Origin: Bostrychus sinensis
Lineage: Eukaryota; Chordata; Actinopteri; Gobiiformes; Eleotridae
Assembly (NCBI GenBank): GCA_020698575.1
Contig: CM036250.1
Span: forward strand, 24,564,000-24,627,999
Length of the DNA: 64,000 bases
Direction of reading: 5' to 3'
In this document: one piece after another, positions 1 through 15,000 of the stretch
Position numbering within the stretch: the first letter of the stretch is position 1
How the letters are laid out: each line of letters begins with the position of its first letter
Notes under the pieces: generated by a model
Database searches by the model: none
The model's input: the letters and a program-made list of their open reading frames with translations, nothing else
What the model was told of the DNA's origin: nothing
Translations under genes and position numbers: made by a program

Positions 1-79
1 TCAAATGGTACTAGAGCAAATTAATGTTAATGGCTTTTGGCTTCGTGTTTGACTGGCTAAAGACAGGTCTGGTGCTCAC

Positions 80-3000
80 AACAGACTGAAGAGCTCTCTG
101 TGATTATCGTCTCCTTTCCCATCTGATACCATGCTGTCCAGTTTATCCATCAGCTCGGCCTCCACCTACACACACAGCACACAGACACTCAGTCACTGTG
201 TGTATTAGCAATGCAATAGACTCTTGCACAAGTGACGTATTCAGCTGAGTTGCAAGTAGTGTTCTTTTCCATTTTCATTTTTTTGTTTTTTTATTAAGGG
301 AGCAAAAACAAACATTTGTTCAAATTTACTTTGACTTAATAGCACCCATATCTGAGTCAGTTCCATTTAGGGATTGACAGTTTAACTAATGTACTCAGTC
401 TAGTAGTAGTGGGACTTTTGAAACTACTGTAGTCTGCCACATTTCTGTAAGTATTTGTCCAGCATAAAATACAAATTAGGAAATGCATTTTACCAAGCCC
501 TTTAAGTTATATATCAATTACAGACACTATTTGCTACATTAAATAAAATGGCTAAACCGTTATCTCACTAATGTTTTCAAACCAGGCTCACATTACATAC
601 ATGTAGTCGTTTGGTTATCATTTCCAAAAACTATCTTGGTTATTCATAATTTGTAAAACTTTGTGGCTAACAGTAAGTCTTCCATTGAAAATGTATTCTG
701 TATAAATGTATGGTCTGCTTATTTATGGCGACATAACTGTTCTCTTTACAAACACGTAAAAGGAGTAAGACTGTAGGACCTGGAAAAGGTCACTTGAAAA
801 CCACCAGTTGTATTTTGGTGAATGAAATGTTATGTTAACCTGCTTAAAGTTGCCATTTTTCCTCTGCTCCCAGTCCATCATGTCATGGAAAATGGGGATC
901 ATAATATTCCGGACTTCTGTTTGAGGCACAAGGGTGACCCCAAGGAAGGGACCCATCATTCCCGGGATGAAATGGGGTTTGTTGTCACCTGCAGTAACAC
1001 ATTAAAAACATCAATAGACAAGACTTTTCTTTTTGTATAGCCCAATTGTAGGGCTTACACACAGACAGACACTAGCAGACAATCATTTACTATTTCATTC
1101 TTTCACTAGGGCCAATTTACATTACATACATACTACATACAAAGTCCCAACAGCAATAGACAACTGAAATACACAATTGTTGCAGAACCTACTAATGTTA
1201 ATGTTGAAAGAAGCAAAAAAGGAGAGCCTACCTAATTTTTGCCACATGCTGTAAAGCTCGTAGGCCATCACTACTCGCATATCTCCATATCTAAAAAGAA
1301 ATGCGTGGTTAAAACACAGTACAGTAAAAAGACCATTTGATACTGAAACTAAATGAACAAAATTAGTATTTGAAATGTCATACTTGTCAAGGACTTTCTT
1401 TCTCTTAGCTGGGCTCAGCGACTCAAGCTGCAGACTGGGCTGGTTGATATACAGCACAGTCAGGCTGAAGAAGGAGTTCCAGACCTGATACAAATAACAC
1501 AAATAAACATTTGCATGAATCACCTTGAATTTATATATTATTGTGTGTACTTTATGATATCCTAGGTGGAAGAAGTACTGAAAATCTCTTAAGTAAATGT
1601 GCTATAAATTCGAAATGATGAAAGTATTGTTCCTGCAGAACAACATGATAGAAGAAGAAATAACAATACTCAACAAAATCATTACTAAAAGTGAAAAAGC
1701 ATTCAGAGTAAAATGCATTTAATTAGAAAGCACTTATTGCTAATACCAGTGTTTGCACTACTATTACTACATCTAGAGCAACTACTAAGTGTGCTATTAT
1801 TACTAGTACTCTGGCACTACAACTCTTAGTACCACTATTATTAGTAGCTATGTTAAAACTAATATCTAACTAAAACTAATATCTTGTAGTGAGATTAGTT
1901 GTAGTAGCTGCAGTAGTATTGTAACAACTACAACTAATATCACTGCTAGTATTAACACTACTGCTATTCTTTCTACCCACCTGTTTCTCATTTAGAGATT
2001 TTTCGGATTTGATTAGGTAACAGTATTTTTACCCTCAGAAATGTACTAAAGTAAAACTTTAAGAGAGTACAAAAAACATACTCTGCAAGAGAGTAACCAA
2101 ATTAAAAATACAAGACAGAAAGAGAATGACAGAAGTTAATTTAAAATACCTTCTGAGAGAACAGTCTAGCAACAACATCTACTACTACTACTACTACTAC
2201 TACTACTGCTACTACTACTGGTGCTACTTCCACTACTACTAGTGCTGCTACAACTAAATCTGGTGGTGAGTTAGTGGAAATGTGCTACCTAAAAATACCA
2301 TCACTAATTTCAAATTGAAAAATAAAATACAGTACCGGTACTTCTAAAATTTACCCAAGTAAGACTAAGTTGATAATTTTCAAAAAATATACTAGTAAAA
2401 TAATACTGATTAAAGTATCCAGTTACTTTCCATGCCTATATAATACTCTACATCTACATTTTACATACAAACCTTGAAATCAAAATCTGCCTCTGAGAAG
2501 TTCTTGTGCAGTGCGGGAGACAGGAACTGTGTTGTCACCACAATGATGCTGCAGAAAACACAGCAAACAATCACACCGTCATCTTTAAAACAAAGTGTCA
2601 GCCAAAAATAGATGAGAGAAATGGCCCGACCTGCATCACCTTCAACATAATCTACACACAGAGTGATGGCCTAATGGTTGGCTGTAGTCCCTCGCTATCA
2701 GAGGGACAAAAAGATTACAAAAGTCAACTCACTGACTGGTTAGAAGCCTCATCACACTCCAATCGCGAGGGAAGATGGTCAGTTTCATCAGATTTCGAAA
2801 GACACAGAAGATTTTCAACAGGAACTCCTGTGGGTCAGGAAAAAATAAGCAATTTAGTCTTTGTATAAATAACACAGTGCCCACAGCATTGTATAGGCAA
2901 TTAAGAATTAAACCTTAAGCTCCTCTTTGCTATGGAAGTTGTTGAGAAGATGGTGAAAGTGGATCTCTGACATTAGCCGGAGCAGGGAAAGCAGACAAGA

Positions 3001-6000
3001 TACATACTCCCCCTGGAGACAAAAAGAAAGATCGTTTGAGTTAAAAGATCAACTTATTTGCTGTTTGTCAAGTTGCATGATGTTGAGTGGTTCTCAATCT
3101 GTGGAACAGGTCACACTGGTGGCAAGGCAAGGCAAGGCAGGTTTATTTGTATAGCACAATTCATACACAGAGCAATTCAAAGTGCTTTACAGAAAAAAAA
3201 GGCAAATTTAAAAGTACAAAACACAATTAAAACAATAAAATCAAATTTAAAGAGTATAATTAAGAATTAAGAATTTAAAATTAAATTAAAAGAGAAGGGT
3301 GCAGATAAAACACTTTCAGTTGATATATGCAACTATATGGTGGTACTCAGGAGTCTGCAGTCTTGATTTAGCTTATCTTGATTTAGTCCAGGTTCAAACC
3401 TGGTTTAGTCCAGTTTTAGTCTTTGATTATCCCAGGTCCCCTAAGTTCCTATTTAATTATACTCATTTTAGCAAATTAAAGATGGCACTTGTAAAGCCAA
3501 TTATATTCTGAGGTGATGCGAAAAATTTCAGAATCACTGATATCGACACACTTAAGACAATATAAGAATTTCAGTGGGGGAAGGGACTTACAGTTATCTC
3601 AGCTGTACACTGGGGGCAGCGTTGTCCTCTAGACGTCTCCACTGAGTGAGATTTGCTCATAATAGACAGTAGAGTCTGTAGCAGTACATCCAGAAGGCTT
3701 TCCACCATCATCTCCACCTCCTCCTGGACTGAGGACTCCTAATATGCAAAACAGGGACAAATGTGTCATTGAAGGTTTACAGTGCTGTACCACTTTTTGT
3801 ATTCACTATATGAGCATTTAAACTTGAATATAAGACTGGATACACATTACATATAGACAGGTATTCATATGATAAATGTAACTGTACCATAGAGCTTGAC
3901 TTTATAATGGAAAATATGCTGCCCAGTATTCCTGAACAGATGAGTAGCTCCCTCTGCTGGCGTAAATGCAGATGGATGTGGTGCAGAACTACAGGCAACA
4001 AAATGCTGCGAGACTCTAAACAGAAAGACAGAAACAATAGATACAATTGTACATTATTTACAATCTGATTTCCCCATTTTGCTGATGTTTCGGGAACATC
4101 TTTCTAGTTGTTGCTCCAGGACCACTCCCGCAAAGAACCAGACATCTTATTATGATGTCATAAGTTTGCACCTTAGGGGTAGAAATTTACGAGAAGGGAG
4201 TGGCTGCTTTGTGCCAGAATTTATTGTTATTTGTTTAAAACAAGGTTAATAACTAAAAACTGAAAGTGTTTCATTTATTGTAAAATACTGGGAATATAAT
4301 TTGGGATTATGTTGCCTAAATTGGACAAGCTAGGCAAGACAGAATGCCTGAACAAAACCAGACAGCTTTTATTTCCTAAACATAACCAAAAAGGAATTCT
4401 AGCTTAAAAATGAAAATGTATCCTATGTATATGTATCCTAACCCACACATTGACCCTAACCTTATCCACTGAATTTGAAACTGTAACCCAAATCATCCAA
4501 AACAGGTTCTGTTTATATTTCATAACTTCATAACTTCTGGTTTAAAAATATATACCAGAACCTCTGGAAATGTATTGATCTTTTTACTAATATGCAAAAT
4601 TATTACATCATAATAGGTGATTTGGTTTGGTACATACAGTATATTATGTGTATTTTTAGAAAAACTAAACACAACCACTAATCACCTGGGAAGAAGAAGA
4701 GGCGGCTCTCGACTGTACGAGCAATAGACTGCAGTTTGACAACATCCATAGACTGGCCGATGTCCACTGTGCTGGGCATGCTCCCCAGAGTGCCCCTGAC
4801 ATACTCGGCCACCTCTTGAACAGTGAACATCTGCAGCAGCTCATCAAAAATATCAGGGAAGCTGTTCAGAAGAGCAGCCTGAGAGGAAAAAAAAAGGAAG
4901 AAACAAAATATGTGAAGAACTTTAAAAAGGAGTAGCTAGATATTTAGCTAGAATGTTTGGACATTGTGTATTTATTGCAGTGTTGCTTAAGGACCTCAAG
5001 TTGGTTTATAATGCTTCATAACACAAATCAACACAAAGACACTGTGATTTACTGAGATGATAAAAACCCTGGAAAATGAACATAGCGAGCCATGTAGCTG
5101 TTCACACCTCTAAACTGTCCAAAAGCAAGCCAAGAATGAGTCAACAGGGGGACTGAAACATGCAGTGTGCAAAATGGGAAATAAAATTTGACAACACTAA
5201 CACAAAATTAGTAACAGAAGCTGAACAATACTGATGAACTGTGTCCTGGTGTGTGTCAGTAAATTAGAATATCATGGAAAAGTTTATTTTATTTCAGTAG
5301 TTCAATATAAAAAAAAATGACATGCATATACCATTAAAATCAGGACACAAATGGAAATATTTCAATCACTGATTTATTTTAATTGTGATGAAGTAATAAC
5401 CTGTAAGCCATAATTGTACCCTTCTGGCATCATCACAGCAAATCATCTACATTCCAGTGTGCAGTGATTTGCCTATTGACTTGGTATAGGTATTACACCT
5501 GATGCCCTTCCTGACGCAATCCTCTCCATTGATCCAGGCCTGGGACTGGCACAGAGAGTACACTGGTGTACTGTGACCCCAGTGGCTGAATTCATAATTA
5601 TCACAAAAAAATACATGCCTTAGATATGAATGAATCTATCATGAATCTATATAATTTATGTATGAGTTTCACTTTGAATTGAGCTACTAAAATAAATATA
5701 GTTGCAATACTAATTTATTGTCATTTGTCTGTATATGTAGCTAATAAAGTGTTATGCTTTGAAGTTTTAACTATCTGACCTGTGTGAAGACCAGATTTTC
5801 AGAACTCCGACTGTCCAGACTTAGAACGAAGCGGATGGACTGGAAGAGCTCCTGGATACTGGCTCTAAACTGCTCCTCCTCCATTCCACATGTGGCCCGT
5901 GAGTACAAGATCCGCGACTGTACTATGAACTTAAACAAGTACTCCAATGCCTGGGCAGGGTGAGACACAGGGACAGACGAGGTAAATGTTAGACCAGTGG

Positions 6001-9000
6001 TTCTGATACGTTTCTCTCTGAGTACCACCACACAAAGTATTTGGCTTAGCAAGGACCATATTTAACCACTTAGTCAGGTCTACATCAGGTCTAAACCAGG
6101 ACTAAACCAGATTAAACAAGGACTAGACTAGTTCTAAACCAGGACTAAACCAGGTTAAAGCAAGGACTAAACCAGCACTAAGCTAGGTCTAAACCAGGGC
6201 TAAACCACAAATAAATCAAGACTAAACTAGGTCTAATACAGGTGTTTTGCTATTAGTGGTGCCACACAACTCCCTTATACTCCCTTATTGGAAAAGTTTT
6301 AAATGAGTTAATTGTGACTGTGACCTAAAGAAATAAAAAATAAATCACTAAAAAGACTGCATTAGGTATTTTGATGTTTTAAAACCAGATCCAAACCAGA
6401 AATAAACCAGCACTAATCCAGAACTCAACCAGAACATACTACTATTTGTTTACAGACAAGGAGCAAACAGTAAAAACAGACTAAATCAATAAGTTAGATA
6501 AGATATGTTTCCAGTCTGCAAGCCTTATAACAGAATATCTCCTCATATGATCGGATTACAAGTAAAATCCAAAGACATGACTGCACTCTCCACATGTCAA
6601 TATCTGCTTCCTTTATGGATTTTTAGCACTTCTCATTCATAATAATGCCCAAAAGCCCACATGGCTTCACTTTACCATTTGTCAGCTGTCTGTTTGGTCA
6701 TTTGACCAATTATTCCTTTTTGTCCCAAATGTATCAGTGAAAGTGAGTGAGTCGGCCCTGGGATCAAACTCACAACCTTCTGGGTGAGAGGCAGGAGCGC
6801 TAACCACTCTCCCACCATGTACAGTAAACAGTCTTACCGCCCATGTAAAATGAAAAAGAAGATAGCTAAAAAAGTTGGATTCGCTGGATATTCCTCCATG
6901 TAAAAAATGTTTGCTACTTTACCCTCATGGCTTCTTGGATGTGATCCTGCCTGACAACCTCAGCTGAACGGTCCATGTACCACTTCAGACATCGGATCAG
7001 TTCTCTGAACATACACATCATTATGAATAACAGAGTTTATGTTCAAAATCAGAAACACATTGAAAAAAGAAAAAAAATTACTTGTATGCTAAAGCTCCAG
7101 CAAAATTATTTTGGATGTAGGCATCCATAACTGGCCTGAAGTGGTAGAAGCGGCTGTCCCTGAGCAAGTTAATGATAAACACCTGAAAGACACAAATATA
7201 ACTTTACGTTTAGTAAAGTCAAAAAATAATCCAAGTTAGTAATGACTTACTTACTAATACAATATGAAACGTATTACTATGTTTTATGTATTGTGTGTTG
7301 TCTAGGGATGAGAATTGATAAGACTTTATCAATTTCAATGCCATTGTCAATTCTGCTTCTCAGTCCAATTCTTTATCGATTCCTAATAAATCTATGAAAT
7401 AAAATAGATAAATTTGTGCCATACAGTTAAAGTTGTGAAGCATAGAAGCATATTTGTATTTTCATGCCTGTAGTATAAGCCTATTTTAAACTGGGCTCAC
7501 AAGATGTTAAGTAAAATGTATAGGTTGTACAACTGCAATATTTGGAAAATGTATGCTTTTAAATGAACAGAATTATACCTTTAATGTTGATTTAAGAGAA
7601 ATAAGAGCAGGTTTGCACCTGTTTGTCAAAATAATCTGCTCATTATAGATGTTCAAATAAACAGTAGTCTGTGTTACCGTGACAATGCAAAGCTGGGAGG
7701 AGCCACATCACTGTCAGACAGGTAGGGACAGTATTCAGTGTTTTCTACGGTGGTCTCTCTCTTTCTATTGTTCACTCCTTTACATGCTGTGCACGGAGAA
7801 TGAGCCCTGCTGTCACTACGCGTGGACATTTAGCCCGTACCTCCGCTACACTCTGGTCTCATCTCTGGCATTTACACAACATGGGATGCGAGCTGCCTAG
7901 GCTCCGTGCATCTCCACTTCCGTGCTGCTGCTTCCCCCACCCTGTGAACACGTGCGCTTTAAGAGGAGAGAGCAACACGCAGTGCATGATGTGCGCCGCG
8001 CTTTGTAGGGCACTCACAGAAGACAACTTTTTGCAGTGAAGTTAAAGCAAAGACGTTAGAGGCGCTGCTCAGGGCCGGGGCGTACCTCAGAGCAAGTCCC
8101 GCAGTTCACACAAACACAACTGCCCAAAGCGGCATTGATAAGAGGGATCGTTAACAGGGGAGGCATACAATTCTGATGGATTAGAACAATTAGAACCGGT
8201 TCTCAATACCCATCCCTAGTGTTGTTTGTTTATATTTGTTGTCTATGTTTGTAAAAGCAATAGGGACTGGCTTTGCAAATTTGCCATTGCTACAAATGCT
8301 GTAGTATGTGTTATATTAAATGATACATGTCCCTATCAAACAAACAATAAATAAAATATTTGTATTTTTCCTACCAATGACTGGAAAACCAGAGGTCCAT
8401 ATTTATCAGTGTTGTCATCCAGGAGACAGAAAAGTGTATCCAGAACATCTCGCAAGAACTGAAGAGAAGAAAAAATAGACTTATCACCACCAGAGCATCA
8501 CAATAAAGGCCTTGATAGTATAAAAATAGAATCAATGCTAGCCCTATCTTCAAACTCATAAGAAGAAGAAGCACGGCATGACAGCAACACAGTCAAATCA
8601 GACATAACATTATAACCACCTGCCTAATATAACAGAGTCATGATGAAGAGATAATCTATGTTATTCCCTTTTACTTGTCATGAAAGAACATTAGTGTCTT
8701 AAAAATCTAGTGACACAAACTTTGACAATCTCCTCTCCGTTGATCTGCCGCAGTCGTCCAAGGATGTCCAACACCCTGTCGGGATGGGCTTTCCAATTCA
8801 GGAGGGCAAGAAGGTCCACTGAAAACAGACACGCTTTAAATTAAACCACTGTCACTTCAATACTTTAGTAAATTTGAAAAACAAGCCTATTCATCTTTTT
8901 TTCCTTTTGGCTTTTCTTGGTCACCACAGCAAATCATCTGCCTCTGAATGTGCAGTAATTTGCATATTGATTTAGCACAGGTTGTACTGACTGACTACCA

Positions 9001-12000
9001 CTCCATTTTATCCAGGTTTGGGACCAGCCCAAAGAGTACACTGGTTTAAAAAAAAAAAACATATTCATATAGCATTATAATACCATTTTGTGTGAGTTTG
9101 GTTGAGCAGAGGATGGTGGAGACCCAAAAGGTTTCTTTGGGGCTCCTCTGGAAAGGCAGGTTGGCCGGGAGGTTGGAGCAGCTGTTGAAGTCCTCTTTGC
9201 AGCAGGGTAGACTGAGGTACAGGCCCTGGTTACTGAAGGTGGCATTCTCATCACACTAGAAACAAACACAGAGGAGATTAAACCAGATTTGAGTGGGGAA
9301 CAGTAAATAAAAGGGCAATGTCCTTGGGAGCCCATTCAGAACAGAGAGGGCACTGAGTAAATCTGTTTAATACTAATACATAATAGCTGTAGATGTGCAC
9401 ACTTCTTCTACTATCTACTATTTATTGTCCTGGGACACAATTAATTGGGTAAAAAGCTGTGAGAATAAAATGCAAATGAAAACTGCGCTTTTGAATAAAA
9501 CATATATCACCTGAATATACATTTATCCAGGTTAAGTATTTTAGTTTATAGTGTTACAACAGAAAATTAGAGAATGTTTTTTTTTTTTATACAGATACAT
9601 AAATATTCCCAGTGCCAAAAAGTCAAAACACTCAGATCAGTCCAAGAAGTGGTATATGTTGTTTGATGTGATGCTTTTGTTTTTAGTAACATTCTTTATT
9701 GTCTCAATACACTGCGAGCATTGTGAGACTACTCGTGGTGAGTAAATGTAATAATATGACAGAAAAAGCCACATGTAACTGACTCCCTGAACGGGTGCAT
9801 CATAAAAACTTAATGGCCTCAACAAAAACACACAAACAATTTTTGGGCATCAGCGCCTCAGGAGGTAGAGTAGGTTGTCTAATAACTAGAAAGTTGTGGG
9901 TTCAATCTCTGCCCCCCCCCCCAGTTCATACTGCCACTGCGTCTTTGAGGCTCCAGTGTCTACGTACTTCATGTAAAGTGGATTGTGTGCCCATGAAATT
10001 AGAAAAGGCCTGTAATTGCAGCTTTTAAGCATTTGTATTGCCATCTACATATACTGTATTGTTGCTAAATATGAATAACTCAGAGTTTTATTACAAATTT
10101 CAATACCATGCATACCTTATAAACATACAACTCGTGGACCTCATCCGACAGCGTAGTACCATCTTCTCTCATCAGAGGAGTGAAGGCAAAACCAAAGAGT
10201 TTCTTCTCTCCTTTATCTTTAGCTGAAAGAAATCACAAAACCATGCATCACATATTTACAATGCTTGTATAACTCAGAGCATAGTCTAATAAGTAGGTAT
10301 ATACTCGGGTTACCATAGGGGCCAGAAGAGGAGAGTAACCAAATACTTTTACTCAAGTAATTTACTGAAGTCCTTTTTTTTTGTTTTTTTTTGTTGGAAG
10401 AATACTTTCTACAGTGCATTTTTTAATATTTAGGGATCTACTAAGAACTGTGCTAAATTGCGTGTGCAGTAAAAATAGCATCTGTTATTTGTGGGTGTGT
10501 CGGTTGTGATTTACAATAAATAACTGCAGAAATTGCTGCCACAAATCTGGCATGTAAATGAGAACTTGGTGTATGTCAGAATGCAAGTGCTGTACTTCAA
10601 CCCAGTTCAGCCAGATACCTAAGCTGCAGGAAAGGTGAATGTGTTTGAGAGCTGTTAGAGAACTCTGTGATAGGCTACAGTTTTATCAGGAGGAGAATGT
10701 CTTCTGTCTTAGAGGTCTTAGAAGCAATATCACAGAGTTTGAAGTGGGACAGAGTGAGTGTAAGCAGGGCAGACCATGCGACAGGACGCAATGATCATAG
10801 CACACTGTGTTGGAGTGTCGATGGGATAAATACAAGTGGACTAAACTCTGTCACACTGTCATTATATAATGCCGTGTTTGACGACTGCTCTGTGTCTACT
10901 GCAAGGACTGTGTTAGGACAGACTTGTGAAAGTCCAGCTTGAGAGACAGGGCTTAAAAAGGCTGGAGTTGAATGGAATATGTGTGAAACTCAAGGAAAAA
11001 GTGTTGCAGGTAAAATCTGTCTCTTTGGTCCCTTCAAACAAACACATTATTGCTGTCTTTGAAAATGGCCCCTTTTAGAGCTCTATGTCTTATTTTCAGT
11101 GCCCCATGTGTCCACAAAAAGCAGCAATCTTTCCTATGCAAAAAGTTTGCACCTACTTCTCCAACATGCTAAATTTACATGCAATTTTAGCTTTCATAGT
11201 CATGATAAATGAAATAGCTAGGGGTGTGACAAGATACAAATCTCACGAGACGAGACAAGACATGAGATCAGGGTCACGAGATCTAGATGAAATGAGATTT
11301 TTATACTATTTTTAATAAATCGTAGAAGATATATTTTTAATTCTAACAATTTATCTTTATTTTAAATAACTGAAAATTACAAAATACTAAACTTTTTTGG
11401 TGCATTTTAATAGCAATAAAGTATTTTTTATAAATTAACCTATATGCAGTAAAAGAACAAATAGTGCGAATGGTTTTACCACAAATGTTTTTTTTAAATA
11501 TATAAAAGACCCTAAATGCCCCTGAACCTCTCAGATGTGATGTGCTGATTTCTCTCTGTTGCTGCTGCAGCTCCTCTCTCCCCCTTCTCATCCATCCAAT
11601 CCCACCATTAAAAGTTAGTACGCAAATTAGTAAATATGTCTTTTCTGTTAGATTTTGTATAAAACATTAGCGATATGATCTGAAAAAGACGGGCGGACAT
11701 TGGCGTCATGGCCATTAATCAGATAGGTGTGCAGCACATCTTTTATTAATTCCTCTTCTGTTCTAGAGTTTTAACAAATTATATCTCTGCGATCCCCGCA
11801 CGTAGATTCCTGAAACAAAAACTGTCAGAAAGCTTAAAATCGTCTTTATCAGCACAAGTTTACTGCATATCTCTATGTGTTGTGAGTTGTGCAAATACAG
11901 CTGCGCAAAGACACAATGCCATTCCAGCAGTTGGTGCCCTACACACAGTGCGTGATGCACGTAATGGGAGCAGCTAATTTAAAAGTGGCAGGGGCATCTT

Positions 12001-15000
12001 GGATTTCACCCGTGCACTCCATCATGTTTGCTAACTCCTTCTTCAGATGTTTTCTGTACTCTCCCCCAACTCAGTCTGTGGAAATAATAACATACTTATT
12101 GGTCTGAGATGCAGCCCAGTGGTAATGAGATCGCGCTCCACTCTAATTAGAAATCTCATGACATTTTGATCTTGTGAGATCTCGTGGCACGAGATCTCGT
12201 TATACCTTAATAACTAACACTTTTGTTATGGATTTTGAGTACTTCCACCTCTAGTGGCACAGTACAACAGTACTGTCTTACTGGAGCAGTGTCTGAACTC
12301 GAAGCGCAGATGAGATCCTCTGAAGCGGTCTATGGGGATCGGGAGCTTGACCATCTCACTCCAGCGAGGACTATTGTTGTGGTACAGGACAAAGGAACGG
12401 TACTCAGTGGTGTTGGGCTCGCCACTGCCCAAACTGATGCAGTCCTACAGTGAAACAAATATGGAAAATTATGCAGATGCATCTCAATAACTGAGTACAG
12501 GGGAAATTATTTCAGTAGTTCAAAATATCATGTAAATATTTGTCATACTTTGAGTGTATCTCCATCAGCGTACAGTACATATAGCGTTACTTCAATGTTC
12601 TTCTGGACGCTCTTGCCTCCTCTCTCGAACTCGCCCCTCTCCAGGGTCAGGTACAGGTCATTGCGTGTGTCACCTACAACAACAAACAAACTCACAATGA
12701 CAAACTAAATAAAGATCACAGCATCTAATTAACAAAGGCATGTCAAGAACTTTCTTTCTGTTGACTATAGTTTAATGCGAGTACAGAGCATGTGAGGAGA
12801 TCTCTGGTCAGCCTCTGCACTGCAGATGAACTCTTCAAAATAAATTAAAGTGGCACAGTGTAATTTTTGTTCTTTTGTAGAGCGGCCTCCCTCTCTGGCA
12901 GGACCGGCTCTATGGTTTTAGTGGCTCTAAACGAGACTTAGGTTGTGGCCCCCTAATTACTGCAGGCGCAAACACCGCTACTTAAACAGACACATATGTA
13001 ATAGACATGTACTACTGGAATGATCCTATTTGAATGAGATCTTTAATTGCAAATGAACACCATTAAAAACACAAATATCTTTGTGTTGTTTCCAGATCTA
13101 TGTCGCTGTTGTATGTAACAGCAGACAAGTTTTTTTTAGTGACAATATATAGTATAGAAATTTGGAAACAAAACAGATGTCATTTTCTGAATTTCTGTGC
13201 TTTTTAGATGATAAATATGTTGAGCTTTTACTACATTACAGTAAAAAAAAAATAATAATGTTTTCGTAGTTTTAAGGTTGTTTTTTTTTTTTTCCAAAAT
13301 TTGAGACAAAACATTTTTACCATGAGCTGCTGCCCTACACAGAGCACTATCAGGGCATTAACATTTGTCTGACCAGGTTTCTTTTGCAGTGGTTCAATGC
13401 CCAGTGTAGCCCCAGCCCTAGAGACTGCTCTGCTCCGCCCCTGCTCCAGCACAGAAACACAGGCTCTGAGCCTCCAGTCTCATCACACTGGGCTATGGAC
13501 AGAGGCTCCAGAAAACACTACAGGCTACTAATCTTTTGTCAGGACGTCTGAGCATCTGTTTTGTGTGTCTTTTATGACAACACACACAGCTAAGATATTG
13601 TGAGAAATACGTTGTGCATCGGGTTAGTTGTGTATAACTGCTAACTAAGCATTATTTTAGCACCCTATTTTTGAGCAGATCTCTGCAAATATAAGGACCA
13701 GCAGAAGACCTGTCCTTGAGGTTCTCAGAGTCTGAGGTGGTTCATATGAAACCAACAGGTCAGAGAGACTTTGGTGTGGTTTGATTCCAAACTGATATCA
13801 TCACAAGGTCTGAAAATTGACAGCAAGTTTATTTAGCAAGTCCTGAACACATCCTCTTCATATCTAGTTTGACCAGTCGACAGACAAGAAGCACAATTGA
13901 TCGCTCGCTCACAATTAATGCAAAACACCCATTGTGAGGTGGCATTAGACAGAGACACAGAGAAAGTTAGTTCAGAGTTCAGAAGACACCTATATTTGCC
14001 TTAAAACAACAATGGGACAAATCATTAGCGTAATCTGGAAGGCCTTTGTGGAGTGAGAAGGAGCAGGAATGGTTGGAGAAAGAGAAGGCCTACCAGGAGA
14101 GGGAGAGACAGAGGCAGTCGAAGGAGAAGGAGTGGAAAGATGAAAGAAAAAAGTACAAGGAGAAGGACTGCGCAGAGGAAAGAAAGAGCTTTCAGGACAG
14201 AGAGGAAATTCTGAAGCAGAAGCTGCGGGAATATGAAAAGCAGCAGTCAGATGACCCTGAAAATCCCACTCTTCTCAAACCAGCAGATGAGGAAGAGGTC
14301 AAAGTTACCGAAGTCCTGAAAGACTCAAATGACTTGGTTGAGTTGGTTGAGTCAGCAGAGTCTTTAGGTGAGGCTGGAGGTGTCAGTTCAGCAGAGCTAA
14401 AAGACAATAGTGACTTAACCTGCACTAATGTAACTGAGTCCAAAGCAGAGGTTACAAAGCCTCCCATCACTGAAACAATCTGTGATGTAGAGAAAGAGGC
14501 TAAGGCCACAGGAGAGGCAACAAGTCTCACGATAACACCACAGGAAACTGAAAAGGTTGGAGACAATTCAACACAGACCAATCAAACAGTTTCCCAAAAC
14601 TCTGTGGCCGATCCATCCCAATTAGACCTATGCCATTTATATATGCTCACTAAAAATAGAGCTGATGACAACCTTGAGTCTGCAAACAACAACAGCAGCA
14701 GAAAGGAAAGAAGAATGAACAGAAAAGGAAGAAAAGGACAGTTACGCTGGTCTCAAAGACCAGAGATGGTTCCACTGATCTCAAAGAAGCTTCTTTCCTG
14801 GGAAGCAGAATTCAAAGCTGAGGATGAGGTGTGGAACACTGATTTGGCATTGCCTCAATTAGAGGACCACAGAGAACCAGCAGATGAGGAGGTAATCCAA
14901 GTAAAAGAGGCCCAGGACTTAAAGGACTCTTTGCTTGAGGCTGCAGCTGTGGGTTCAGCAGAGCCCAAAGACACATCAGGAGGCAACGACACCACCAATC

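Larger units (their letters stand above)
9084..12673 (-). other. dock3: dock3 DHR-1 (C2-like) domain exons
   Basis: Four exons (12673-12549, 12444-12282, 10222-10116, 9255-9084) encode the DHR-1 region, which in DOCK proteins binds phosphoinositides and directs membrane recruitment. Recognisable stretches are RNDLYLTLERGEFERGGKS, GSGEPNTTEYRSFVLYH, PIPIDRFRGSHLRFEFRHC and STKLTQN. All four junctions keep frame. The 1.4 to 2 kb introns hold a SINE-like copy and a 1 kb inverted-end element. Confidence 0.88.

Noticed and set aside
2180..2219. CRISPR-like regular spacing in the ACT-rich region
   Set aside because: It is a simple trinucleotide microsatellite; there are no repeat-spacer units and the genome is eukaryotic.
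2506..2868. 120-codon plus-strand frame
   Set aside because: It overlaps two dock3 exons (2548-2473 and 2827-2733) on the other strand and has no independent support.
12840..13500. Possible exon in dock3 intron 14 near CCTCCCTCTCTGGCAGGACC
   Set aside because: Exons 21366-21241 and 12673-12549 already join in phase at a conserved position, leaving no missing residues. The text resembles a dispersed repeat (GGCTCTAAACGAG, GTGGCCCCCTAATTAC), with similar material at 16715-16790.
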